Assembly (NCBI GenBank): GCA_001970855.1
Contig: LSSN01005770.1
Coordinates: forward strand, 1-23,301
Length of the DNA: 23,301 bases
Source: Smittium culicis
Lineage: Eukaryota > Kickxellomycota > Harpellomycetes > Harpellales > Legeriomycetaceae
Reading direction: 5' to 3'
A program made the translations under genes and the position numbers. Positions 8,951 to 18,962 of the stretch are shown here, one piece after another. The notes under the pieces are model-generated. The model was not told where the DNA came from, made no database searches, and was given only the letters and a program-made list of their open reading frames with translations. The stretch's first letter is position 1, and each line of letters starts with the position of its first letter.

Positions 8951-9079
8951 ATCCTCGAAGATTCGTCGTTTTATACAGGAACTGATTAAATCTGAATTTT
9001 TTTTTCAATTTTCAACTTCAACTATGATCAGTTTGCGACACTTTGGTTTCACCTTGCGGGTATCTGAATCTCTTAAATG

Positions 9080-11170
9080 CCTCGTTATTTAATGCATTTT
9101 TTAGCTTATCTATAATTTTTATTTAGTCCTTATGTATTTTTATTTCATTAAATAACCGCACATATTTATAATATTTATAGTTTTATTTGTAATATTTTTT
9201 TTATTTGGTGAACTGCTAAATTTTCTTAATTCCAAATTAAATTATCTTATGTATATTAACTCTATTATGATATATATTTATCGCTCTTTACTATTATACC
9301 AATTTTCATGGAAATAATTGTTTAATAAATTTTTTATTTGACTAATTTTATTTAGCATATGATCTATTATAAAATTATTTCAATGTAAAATTTATTTTAT
9401 TATATTTTCTGCAACCTATAAATTATATTAATTTTCACATTAAACATCTGATTTTGTTGAATTTGTAGTTCATTCATATGTACAATAGTTATTTTATTAT
9501 GTATGATACTTTTACTTTCTCAATCATAATTATTCACATTCAAATTTAACATATTAATTAATTCATTTAATGTGGTGTAGAATTTAAAATTTTCAAATAT
9601 ATTTTACGTATATAGGAGATTTTTAGGGCGAGAGGAATTTTTTTTCCTTGGAACATTATTTGGATGCATTAGATTCTATCATTATTTAACAAAAAAAAAT
9701 CATTACAGTTGATAATATATTCCAATCGAATCTAAGCACGAAATAATAATTGAAGTGGAGAAAAAATTTAATTTAAAATGTCCTGCTCTTCAAATGAATC
9801 TCCCGTATATTATATTTTTTAAAAATTAATGAATTAACTCATTAGCAGTTGCCTAATTTCTCTATTGTAATTAAAAATCAAAGCTATTTTATAATTCCAA
9901 AAATATTTTATTCTCGTTTAATTTGAATATAAATGATAGCTAAATTCTTTCCCGCTCTAAATCAAAAAATTTCATGTGTTTTTTATTTATATTTCACCTG
10001 ATATTTCTAATCAAAATATTGTTAGTGAATGATATAATGCGAATAAAAATTCTAAATTACGCATGAAATTCTCCTTATTGGCTTGTTCTTTAAGCAAGGA
10101 TGAATTTTGGTATTATCATTTTTAGTTTTTATGAATTAGATTTTAGTAGATATTTATGATAACCAGATAATTATTATTTTCAATACAGTTTGGGTATTAA
10201 TTTCAAAAGCCGAATTTTTATTATTTTATATGTAAAAATATAGTTTCAGGGAAAATGAATAAAAAACTTCGAGTCTATTATAAAATTTTATTTAATTACA
10301 GAATTTTTTTTGGTATTCATTATTTCATATTCTTGATTTTCTAAATGAAAATGTCATAGAATGTATGGATTTTCTGATATTAACATTTATAAAATAATTA
10401 AATCCTGCTAATTTAGATAAAACTTTATTTTCTTTACATTCTCGTTTTCGTCAGGTGGGATTTGATTGGTTATTTATCTGATAATTTTATTCTTTATTTA
10501 AAAAAAATTCATTTCATACCTATGTGATTACTCTCATAGATGACTAAATAAGATGGTTTTCTCTCATTTTTTTATAAATTTCGACTCAAAAATTCAATTT
10601 AAATAATATTACTGTTTTTTTGATCAAGATTTCGTTTTAAATTTTTTTTGAGTGATATAAAAATTAAGATATATAAATTTAGATTACTAAAAAAAAATTT
10701 AAATTAAATTTTTTCTATTTATTATATAAAAACTATAAATTAACCCAAATGAATATTTTATATTATAAATTATCTATCGATAAATATTTTTGAAAAGTAG
10801 ATTTTTAACTTTGATATTAAAATGAAAATATTACTGAATTTTGTGTCCCTGAATTTATTCAAACCAAATCTTAATTGATTTATAAAAATTATAATAAGAT
10901 AATTATATATTATAAATAATAATCACTTTTTATACTTTTTAAAATTAGTAGTTATTGTATTTAAATATATTGAATGTATTTATTATCCAAGATATATTTA
11001 AGATAATTTTTAATGCATTAGCATTTTTCATTTATTTTTAGATTAATACTGTGATATACATGACCTGTATCAAATACTTAATGTTTGTTTTAGTATAAAC
11101 AATTTTATCAATATCACACCCTCTTACATTTGAGTTTTATTATCCAAATATTTTAATATTGGTTTCATTG
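9080..11170. other. AT-rich gene desert of about 2.1 kb
   Basis: The sequence is extremely AT-rich with long A and T tracts. I found no credible ORF, splice-compatible exon pair, RNA gene or repeat shared with the rest of the window. The downstream LTR of the gypsy element could lie in its right part, but no LTR pair could be recognised by eye. Confidence 0.5.
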
Positions 11171-11174
11171 ATTA

Positions 11175-11295
11175 CAAATCACTTGCTGGTTCGTAAGAAT
11201 TTTTCTGTTGAAGGTAGTTTTTTCCATTTTATTAAATAATAAACTATACCAATTTTCTTCTTATTTTCAAGTGTTTTATATACTTCTTTGATATC
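11175..11295 (-). pseudogene. Chromodomain remnant of the gypsy element
   Basis: The minus-strand frame reads EVYKTLENKKKIGIVYYLIK followed by W-K-K-L-P, the typical chromodomain core of a hydrophobic strand then IKWK. A frame change follows, and the next frame reads N-S-Y-E-P-A-S-D-L, matching the W/Y-E-P...L end of the domain. Just upstream (about 11430-11380) is the K-F-x-G-P-Y-K-I segment that usually joins integrase to the chromodomain in gypsy Pol proteins. Chromodomains direct integration to marked chromatin in this group. Confidence 0.7.
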
Positions 11296-11699
11296 ATTGT
11301 GATTTCAAAATTTGAAGAAGTAGGTTTTAATTCGTTTCATCGAAACTAAATTCTAAATTTCTCGGTCAAGATTCATAAGAATATAGACATTCATTTTTCT
11401 TTTCCCTTGAATCTTATAGGGCCCATCAAATTTCTCCTGATTCTTTTTATTTTCCTAGTGATTTTTTTTCATATCATAAGATCCTATTTCATAATCAATA
11501 ATCGTATGTTTTTTAACTAATTTTAATTTCATTGAATTAAAAGACTTTTTGTTTAACTTTGTATTCTCGTTTTGTTTAAACTTTTTTTTGCAGGTAGTCA
11601 TAGTTTTATCTGTGTATTTTTCAAGTTTATTTATAACCCTTCAAAACATTGAAAAAATATTTTTTGACTTGTGTCTTTTAAGAAATTTAATATTTTTGT

Positions 11700-12450
11700 A
11701 ATACTGGGTCATTGGAACCATTAAATCCCAATCTTTTTCATTTCCTTGAATTTGTTTTCTAATAATATTTTTTGTTGTTTGGATTGCTCTTTAGCATATA
11801 CCATTTGCTTGTGGATGATAAGGTGCAATTTTTCGATTGTCCATATAAACCGACTCTGTTAATTTTTTCAGTAAATTATTTACAAATTCAGTACCATTAT
11901 CACTTTGAATGATTTTAGGAAAACCGAAAAATGAAAAAATTTCTAATAAGTTCTTTACTAAAGTTTCTTTTTTTTTTATCTTGTATTGCTTTGAGTATAG
12001 TAAATCTTGAATGGATATCAATAATCAATAAAAGATAAATATTATCTATACGAGATTTTTTGTATGGCCCAGCAAAGTCCATAGATAAATAATCAAATTG
12101 TTTATTAGAATTTATTGGAACCATAGGATTTTTTTTTTTTTAATTCTCGGATTTTATCAACATAAATAACAGCTAAATTAATAAATAATAAAATAGTTTA
12201 ATAATTTATAAAAATCCTCTGGCGGCCTACCGCCTGAGTACCCTTTGGACATTACTTCAATTGGAACCATAGGATTATATCCTGTTTTACACACATTATA
12301 TTTTAAGCATGGTATATACTCTTTACATATGTCTAGTCATCATACGCCATATTTTCCCATTTGATATTTTGGCTTTTTTGCTTATCTACTATCGAATTTT
12401 CTCCAAAATGACCTTGCAGATGTACATTTTTTTCCAAATTTTTGCTTTCT
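11700..12450 (-). pseudogene. Integrase remnant, split by an insertion
   Basis: The zinc-binding part (about 12440-12280) retains H-L-Q-G-H-F-G and a later N-V-C-K-T-G-Y segment, but has stops. The catalytic core retains L-S-M-D-F-A-G-P near 12090 and the S-D-N-G-T-E-F motif near 11900. A frameshift lies between them. The core ends with P-Y-H-P-Q-A-N-G followed by TAA at 11791-11793. In the family the third catalytic residue (Glu of the V-E-R triplet) falls at the position of this stop. A retro-insertion at 12131-12259 separates the zinc finger from the core. Confidence 0.85.
12131..12259 (-). mobile_element. 5'-truncated poly(A) retro-insertion inside the gypsy integrase
   Basis: A 129-bp insert is flanked by perfect 17-bp direct repeats (attggaaccataggatt) at 12114-12130 and 12260-12276. 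On the minus strand it starts with gaagtaatgtcc and ends in an A-run. Its core, ggtaggccgccagaggattt, matches the 3' end of the copy at 15747-16300. Removing the insert and one repeat restores the expected integrase reading N-P-M-V-P-I-N across the junction. It is therefore younger than the gypsy element. Confidence 0.9.
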
Positions 12451-12529
12451 TTTTTTGGTTATTTCTTTTCAAAAGTATTATATTTTTTTTGAATTTTTGA
12501 GATTTCAGTTTGTTAAATATTCTGGAAAA

Positions 12530-13002
12530 CTCTACTTAAGCAGCCGTGTAAAATATTTTTTACTCCTGGTCTATGATGAATAATCAAATCATAATCATGT
12601 AATATTTCAGCCCAGGATGTTAAAATATAGTTTAGCTGTGGCTAATTGTCTAAGTAAGTTAAAGCTGCATGATCTGTATACATTTGAAATTTCTTTACAT
12701 AAATATAGTAATAAAATTTTTAAAGTGTAAATATTATTTCTAAAAATTCTTTCTTAGTATCTGAGTAATTTTTCTCTGCTGAATTTAAAGCTATTGCTTG
12801 AAACGAAATATAAATTATTTGTTTCTTTATTAATTCGATATAATACTGCTGCTATACCAAAATTTGAAGCATCTGTGGATATTATAAACATATTTTCCCA
12901 GTCAGGGAACGAAAGAATAGGATTTAATGTTAAAATTTCTTTTAAATTTTTAAAAGAATTTGAACAATCTCGAGTCGATTTAAAATCTGATTTTTCTGCC
13001 AA
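12530..13002 (-). pseudogene. RNase H remnant of the gypsy element
   Basis: The 82-residue frame at 13002-12754 holds the junction S-F-K-N-L-K-E-I-L-T...P-I-L-S-F-P-D and the catalytic S-T-D-A-S motif, followed by G-I-A-A-V-L. The far end (about 12600-12530) keeps I-H-H-R-P-G...L-S-R, which closes RNase H domains in this family. The sequence between is broken by stops. Confidence 0.8.
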
Positions 13003-13259
13003 TTTAAGTTTATCTAGAGGCTAAGTTAGTTTTGATATCAAAAGAACAAATTCCCTAAAATAGTTTACAAACAATAAAATTTTTTAAATTTGTTTACAGT
13101 TTATTGGCACAGGCCATTCATCTATCTTTGCTGACTGTTTAAAGTCAACATTTTTTCCATCTTGAGAAATAATAAACCCTAATAAGCTTACATAATTATG
13201 ATAAAAGTGACATTTATAATGTTTAGTATCAATTTTGCTTCGTTTAATATTTCAATTGT

Positions 13260-13814
13260 GTTTATTAAATGAATTTTATGCTCTTCTATGGATTTTGAAT
13301 AAACTATTATTTCATCCATAAATGCATCCGAAAATTTTAAAATTCACAATATTATGTTTACCACTCTTTGAAATTTTGATGGTAACGTTTTTAAACCGAA
13401 TGGTGCCCTCTTGAATATATACTGCACACCTAGACATGTAAAAGTTGTTTTAAATTGATGATATTCATGTATTGGAAGTCTGTGATAGACGCTGTTTAAA
13501 TAAAAAGTGCTAAAAATAATAGAACCTTCCATTAAGTTAAAAATATCATTTATTAATGGTAGAGGGTATTTATCTTCAGTCAGAATTTTGTTTAACATTC
13601 TAAAATCCAAACATGGTCTAAAAAATGTTTTGTTACTGTTGTGGTATTTTTTAGGGACTGCGAATATTGGTGTGTTAAAATTAGTATTTATATCCGCTTC
13701 TTTAATTATACATTGTTCTATCCATAAGTTTATTTCCTTATCTATTAAAGAAATACAATGTTTTGAAATCCGGTATTGTATTTTATAGATACTTCCATTG
13801 CTAGTAGTATTCAA
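13260..13814 (-). pseudogene. Reverse transcriptase remnant of the gypsy element
   Basis: A 156-residue frame holds the family landmarks in order: F-A-V-P-K-K, R-P-C-L-D-F-R-M-L-N-K, D-K-Y-P-L-P-L-I-N-D-I, and the motif B-like A-P-F-G-L-K-T-L-P-S-K-F-Q. The motif A position, normally L-D-L, reads F-Y-L (Tyr codon at 13500-13502), so the first catalytic Asp is lost. The motif C position, normally Y-x-D-D, reads F-M-D-E near 13311-13322, after an in-frame TGA. The enzyme would be inactive. Confidence 0.9.
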
Positions 13815-14209
13815 ATATATTTTTGCTTCAGGAATTGGACATGGTTCGAAATAATATATATTTAAAAAAAATTCGATATTATCTTTTCTTTTAGAATCTA
13901 AATCTTCATAAGCAATTATTGGAATAATAATTTCTTCAACTATTTTTTTTTTCTTCCCAGTAAAATCTGGATTAAAATTTTTTTTCGTCTGGATATTTAT
14001 AGGGAAAACCGAATATATTCAAACTCAACACTTTTATTGAATCCTTTCAGATTAATTTTTGTCCATCAATTAATTTATTTAAAACTTCAATTCTAGTAAT
14101 AAATTCGCTTTTATCGGTCTGAATTAATATTTCACAATTTTTTTTTACTAGTGGTGTTTTTGTGTCAGCATTGACCATGAAATTATATCCTGATAATTTA
14201 ATTCAATCT

Positions 14210-14490
14210 ATTTTTAATTGTTCTAGTAAAGAGCAAGAAATACAAGATATTACTGCTCATGTATCCAATTCAGCAATGATTTTTACACCCTGAATCATAA
14301 TTGGAAAATGAATTTCTTTATTTTCATTTTTAATTGAATTTATATATACTTTTTTATTTCAGAGTCATTTTTAAAATTTTTCTTGTCTTTTTTTAAGTTG
14401 AAAATTTTTTTATTTCTTGTTCTTTCGCGTTTTTCTTTTTGCATTTTCCCGCTAATGTTCCAAACTTCCACAAATATAGTATTTGAAGCT
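14210..14490 (-). pseudogene. Gag zinc knuckle and protease remnants of the gypsy element
   Basis: Near 14490-14435 one minus-strand frame reads I-C-G-S-L-E-H-stop-R-E-N-A-K-R-K, a worn C-C-H-C knuckle. Near 14290-14210 the sequence reads P-I-M-I-Q-G-V...A-E-L-D-T-stop-A-V-I-S. The family's D-T-G-A active site is thus interrupted, with TGA at 14257-14259 in place of the Gly codon. Confidence 0.65.
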
Positions 14491-15746
14491 GTTTTTTTTT
14501 AACGTTACTATTTTTGATTTTATCTAACTTTGCACTGTTTTTTTCCCCCACGTATAGCTTTCTTCTGAGCTATAAGTATTTGATTTGTTGTGGTTAAAGA
14601 GTTTTTTAGTACTATTTTCATGCTTATTTTTAGATGTTTTATAATTAATGTTGTTATTAATATCTGAATTGATACCACCAATACTAAACCTCATTACATA
14701 TTTTGAAGCAAGTATAAAATTTCATTCTGTTTTTTTTTCTATAGTAGAAACACTCCTAGCTCCATTTTACAATTTGTGCTAAACATTAAATAAATTTTTT
14801 AACTGCCCCCTGGTATGCGTTAGGAATTCTCGAATTTTTTATCAAATTTAGAAATATTTTGCAAAAAACATTAATTGATACATTCTAGTATATTTTTGCA
14901 GTTCACAGTAAATTTAAGCTCTAGCCTCTTTTTCTGGATCACCGAAATTATCGGATATATGATGCTACTACATACCATGTTGCATAATTAGGAGGCATGC
15001 TTTGAAGCAATCGCAAATCACTATATGGCAGGAAATTTGAAATAAGTCTCGTACCATGAGAAATGTTTGCCAAAGCTTTCATTTTTGACGATTTTAAAAT
15101 ACCACAATTAACTCACCAATAACTTTTAATGACCCAAAGTCAATTCCAAAAGTTAGAAATTTATCAGGTACATAAAACTGCTTTTCATTTGAATCGACTA
15201 CTCGTATAATTTAATTTGATATCTCATCTGGTACTAACTTTTGGATATGCTTAGGTAATTTATTTTGTAAAATTGCAAATTAATTTTTTTTTTATTTCTT
15301 TTTGATTATTAATTACACTTATTCCATTTATTTAGCTATTATACTGCATATCATTCTCAATAATTAAAAATGTGAGAAACACTTCTTGAATAGTTACATC
15401 TAAAAGTTTGATTCTATCATTCATACTATTTTAAAACTAGTCATATTTTATAAATGAAATGTTTTGAGATAAAAAGTGAAATTTCTTTAACTAAGAAATA
15501 TTACTATTTAGTTGTCTAAAAAAAATTAAACGCTGTCGAAATAGAAATTCTTTACTTACAGCAAAATTTGGTATAAGTGGAGAATTATTTTGAGAAAAAA
15601 AATTTGTTCTAAATAATTCTACAAAATAGATCTACTTTGGTAAATCTATTTGTCAATTTAGATTATTTATTCGATAGTTATATCTAACTATTTTTTTTAA
15701 AAAAAGAAAAGAAAAGAGGTGGGTACAATCATATAAATGAAAAAAG

Positions 15747-16300
15747 TTTTTTTTTTTTTATTCTCGGAATTTTATTTGTACGAAAGCAATAAAAGAAAAC
15801 ATGCGGTAAAGTAAACTAATAAAATAGTAAAGTTGATTCAAGGCGTAAAAAAACTAATCTTATAATACTTATAAATTCCTCTGCCGGTCTACCAGCTGCG
15901 TACCTAAAAGGAAATGAGATCAATATACCAACCGAAAGGCCCACTGAGGCATTGCTTCAAGTATGTTGGATGGTTGAAGTTACAAGCAGTCATGAAATTA
16001 AGCTCGTTCCAACAAAATTGAATTCGTTGAGATCATTGAGCTCCTAGTTAGAGCCTACATCTAACAGGACCAATAAAAAATAGGCTCCTACCCAAAAGTG
16101 GGAATGATCGACCTGGTTCTCCAACATAGCTGCTAACCGGCTGAGATCTGTATTTCTGTCGATCTCTGGATTTGTGCACAGAGAACGTCTCAGACTGTGC
16201 TAAACGAATATGTTCCTCCTGTTTCTAGATTTTCCTCCTCTAGTGTCGCTGTCCTCCGAATCTCTGATCGTTGCCTTCATTATCCCCTACCAAGTATAGT
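15747..16300 (-). mobile_element. Longer retroelement copy of family R with poly(A) end
   Basis: On the minus strand this region ends in an A-run (T-run at 15747-15759 on the plus strand). The tail motif ctaataaaatagt is shared with the inserts at 3399-3535 and 12131-12259. The core gctggtagaccggcagagg matches the 12131-12259 insert, and the larger body (about 15950-16270) matches positions 1-350 in inverted orientation. GC content is well above the flanks. The frame near the 3' end reads R-Y-A-A-G-R-P-A-E-E-F. In-frame stops elsewhere show that it is decayed. No target duplication was found, and the 5' limit is approximate. Confidence 0.75.
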
Positions 16301-16322
16301 GCAACGCTGTGTGAAATTTTAG

Positions 16323-16647
16323 TATAGTGCGCTTAGAAAACTACAATACTTATGCCCGTAAACCTCGGAAAGGTATTTCACTCTTAGGAGAATTTATCTT
16401 TATATCTTTATAGTATTATATATTTTAATTCTTTTTATTGAATTTCTAAGCTCTAGATAAACCCGAATTAAAGAAAACGTTAAAATCTTATGAAGTTTTC
16501 CTTTTTCATAATTCTAAAGCTATTGAAAGTGCAACTTTACTTGTACCTAAATCCTTAATAGAAAATAAAGGTAGTAGTTTGTTTTACGACCACATAAGGT
16601 ATACTAAATTTCTAATGAGATTTGACGCAAAATTTCAAAGAGTCTAA
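16323..16647 (+). CDS. Two-exon fragment of an unidentified host gene, tentatively SRP14-like
   Basis: Exon a (16323-16372) reads I-V-R-L-E-N-Y-N-T-Y-A-R-K-P-R-K and ends at a GTATTT donor. After an 84-nt intron (16373-16456, acceptor CTCTAG), exon b (16457-16647) continues in frame for 63 codons to TAA and includes K-A-I-E-S-A-T-L-L-V-P. The phases fit (1/1). Codon use is richer than the surrounding AT-rich DNA. No start codon is visible: exon a is preceded by ATTTTAG, and the retro-copy ending near 16300 occupies the place where a first exon might lie. The pattern of a V-x-L strand, a basic loop, then S-A-T-L-L-V and F-Y-x-H-I-x-Y loosely resembles the signal recognition particle protein SRP14. 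That is a guess. It may be a broken gene. Confidence 0.35.
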
Positions 16648-17506
16648 AACTAAAAAATTATATCAAAGCTATATCTTAAAGTTAAAAAAAATTCTCGTTT
16701 AATAAAAAATAGACAAAAATTTTATACAAGATTATATTATATATCGATAATAAATCAAAAATGTAATGTAATCACATTTACACTTCACTAGGGTTATTTA
16801 ACTAATTCAATGTATTTTCTACGATTTTAATGCTATATTAATTATCTTTGCATTCCATTTAACTATAGATAGAGATATTTATTTTAACTGGATATCCATA
16901 GTAAAAGATATATTTAGATAACATTACACGCTAAAAACTATCAAAGTTTTTAAAGGTTAAAAATATATCAAAAGGTGTTAATGTTTTATAATTATTATTT
17001 TTAAGCGTTGTTTGACTACTATAAAGCTTACCGAATTAATCATTTTTATTGCTATTTTAATCTACATTGACTCATAACCACCCAAAATTATTGAAATAAT
17101 TCTCAGAAAAATAGCGCGAATAAAAAATTATATATTGTAGTTTAATTAATGCTTAAAAAATAATAAAAGCTTTTTTTAGGTATTAAAATATAAATATTTA
17201 TGCTGTATTTAAATAATAAATAAAAATAATATCTGAATATCTGAATATCTGAAAATTAAATAAAAGGCCAAAATAGAGGATTATAATCTGTATTAATATA
17301 GTAAGCTATAAGTTTATTATTGATAAAATTAATAACTTTAAAAATTATATACGAAGAAATTAAAACATCAAAAAGCTTTAGTCTGATCAAGTATATAAAA
17401 TTAAAATATCATGTTAGCAGTTTCTCAACAAATGGAAACCTCGAAAAAAGTATATTTCAAAAGGAAAAGACACCAAAGTCTGACATAGTGTTTTTTTTTC
17501 TTTGCC
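16648..17506. other. AT-rich intergenic stretch
   Basis: About 860 bp of very AT-rich sequence. The only frame of note (17320-17562) is compositionally random and runs into the MITE, so I do not count it. No repeat or RNA gene was recognised. Confidence 0.55.
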
Positions 17507-17606
17507 TTAACCCTCCAAGTCCTGAATTCTTCAATTTCCAAATGATAAAGTATGAATTTTAATTATCAAATGCATATTTTATGCACTCCAGGACTTGGAG
17601 GGTTAA
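17507..17606. mobile_element. 100-bp TTAA-flanked MITE, second family, copy 2
   Basis: It is bounded by TTAA at 17507-17510 and 17603-17606. The terminal repeats, CCCTCCAAGTCCTGAA and its inverted partner at the right end (...CCAGGACTTGGAGGG), match at all but one position over about 16 bp. It has the same length as the copy at 3992-4091 and a nearly identical interior. The well-kept terminal repeats mark it as the less eroded copy. Confidence 0.9.
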
Positions 17607-18962
17607 AAGTATAAAATTTTTACTGCTAAGACTCTTAGCATTATTATATTATTATCGCTCTTATAATTCATATTAAATTCTGATATTATTTATATTACAG
17701 CTTTGTTGATTTATTTTCAACACCCTTATTTAATTATATTCCTATAATAGTACTAGTCTAAATTTATGTTTACAGTTTTGTTTAAACTAAAAATATAAAT
17801 TGATATCTTTTTATTTTAATAATCAATTTTTATATATTGATCATATAACCTTTTATTATGTTGACATAATTATAGCCATCTTTGCTTTTTTATTTATCGT
17901 GAGACATATTTAATTCTTTTCTCATTCCTTGTAATGGTAAGTTCTATATAATAAAATTTTTTTCCTCTAAACATAATTGCATTTAATTTTATAATTGTAT
18001 TTATTTATTATATTTATTTATAAATACATCTATTTTTTTTATATTGGAGTTGATTTTATTTATATTCCTTAAGGAATATTACTTATACTTTTGTGGCATT
18101 TTATTTCTTTTTATAATTTATATTCAAATTAAAATGCTTTTGGTTAATGTGGTTGTTTTTAAGTGCAGTTATAATTAAATTATGTTCTTTAATATCCTTA
18201 ATAACTATCATAAATAACCCAATACTAGTTATTATTTTGAATTTTGTTATGATTATTTTGTATAATACTAAAATAGAGATTGTATCTTTAAAAAAGTTTT
18301 AAATCTTATTCCTTAGAGTATATGAAACCATTCTTAACTCAATAATTTTATCTAAATAAGTACTTATTAATAGATTTTGATTATTAAGACTTTACTCATA
18401 TCTTTATCTGAGTAATAAAAAGTACAAGTTTTTATTAATCCTTAAAATTAAGAAAAAAATAAAAATGAATTTATGTTAGTGCATAATTTCATTTAATTAT
18501 AACTCGATGCAAATAGCTCAATTTTTTTTTCATAAATTTATACATTTTTTGTTATTGACTTTTAGTCCCGATTTTACCCATAAAAATTTCCAGTTGGATT
18601 TTTTTTCTTGACAGCCATTTGAGGAGTTTTGAAATTCAAAGCCCAATCATCTTTCATTATTTATTTTTATCTTTATTTTAATCATTTTTATTGGTCAATT
18701 TATAAACTATTTGTCTCGGTTTATAATTCAAATAAAAAAAATTTTTGGCGAATAAAATACGTGAATTAAACTGGATAATTGATTTTGGTAGATTATTTTT
18801 GGTCTGCTGAACAGAATCGCTCATTTTTGAAAATTGCCATATTTGATGTACCATCCCAAGAAAGGGTTAATCTACGCAATTTTTTATAGTTTTAGTTTTT
18901 TAATCAGGTTTCCTGGAATTGGAGTCAATATAATATTTTATGTACTTTCAAGGTGTTAAAAT
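17607..18962. other. AT-rich region upstream of POP4
   Basis: About 1.35 kb of very AT-rich DNA. Near 18763-18870 there is a weak match to the piggyBac-like MITE right end (ggtagattatttttggtctgc) and a terminal aaagggttaa, possibly a badly decayed copy. No credible gene was found. The promoter of POP4 should lie at the right end. Confidence 0.45.

Larger units (their letters stand above)
11170..15500 (-). mobile_element. Decayed Ty3/gypsy chromovirus-type retrotransposon (gag-pol remnant)
   Basis: Read right to left on the minus strand, the domains are in canonical Ty3/gypsy order. These are gag-like sequence (about 15430-14700, with FGDPEKEARA near 14925-14965), an eroded zinc knuckle (about 14490-14435), protease (about 14290-14210), reverse transcriptase (13814-13260), RNase H (13002-12530), integrase (about 12450-11700) and chromodomain (about 11295-11175). 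Every domain carries stops, frameshifts or lost catalytic residues. A retro-insertion splits the integrase. LTRs, primer-binding site and polypurine tract could not be identified, so the outer limits are approximate. The chromodomain marks it as a chromovirus-type element, a group common in fungi. Confidence 0.85.

Noticed and set aside
12309..12500. 63-codon plus-strand ORF rich in Phe, Ile and Leu
   Set aside because: It is the complement of the integrase zinc-finger region of the gypsy remnant; the T-rich strand gives an artificial hydrophobic frame.
17320..17562. 80-codon plus-strand ORF
   Set aside because: Composition is that of random AT-rich DNA (Ile/Lys/Phe/Ser), there is no family resemblance, and its end lies inside the 100-bp MITE.
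18585..18665. Minus-strand 27-codon frame beginning M-K-D-D-W-A-L-N-F followed by a GTAAAA donor-like site
   Set aside because: No downstream exon with good coding signal was found; the only continuation ends after about a dozen AT-rich codons.
18763..18870. Further piggyBac-like MITE remnant
   Set aside because: One end resembles the family (ggtagattatttttggtc, aaagggttaa) but the other terminus and interior do not; too weak to list as an element.
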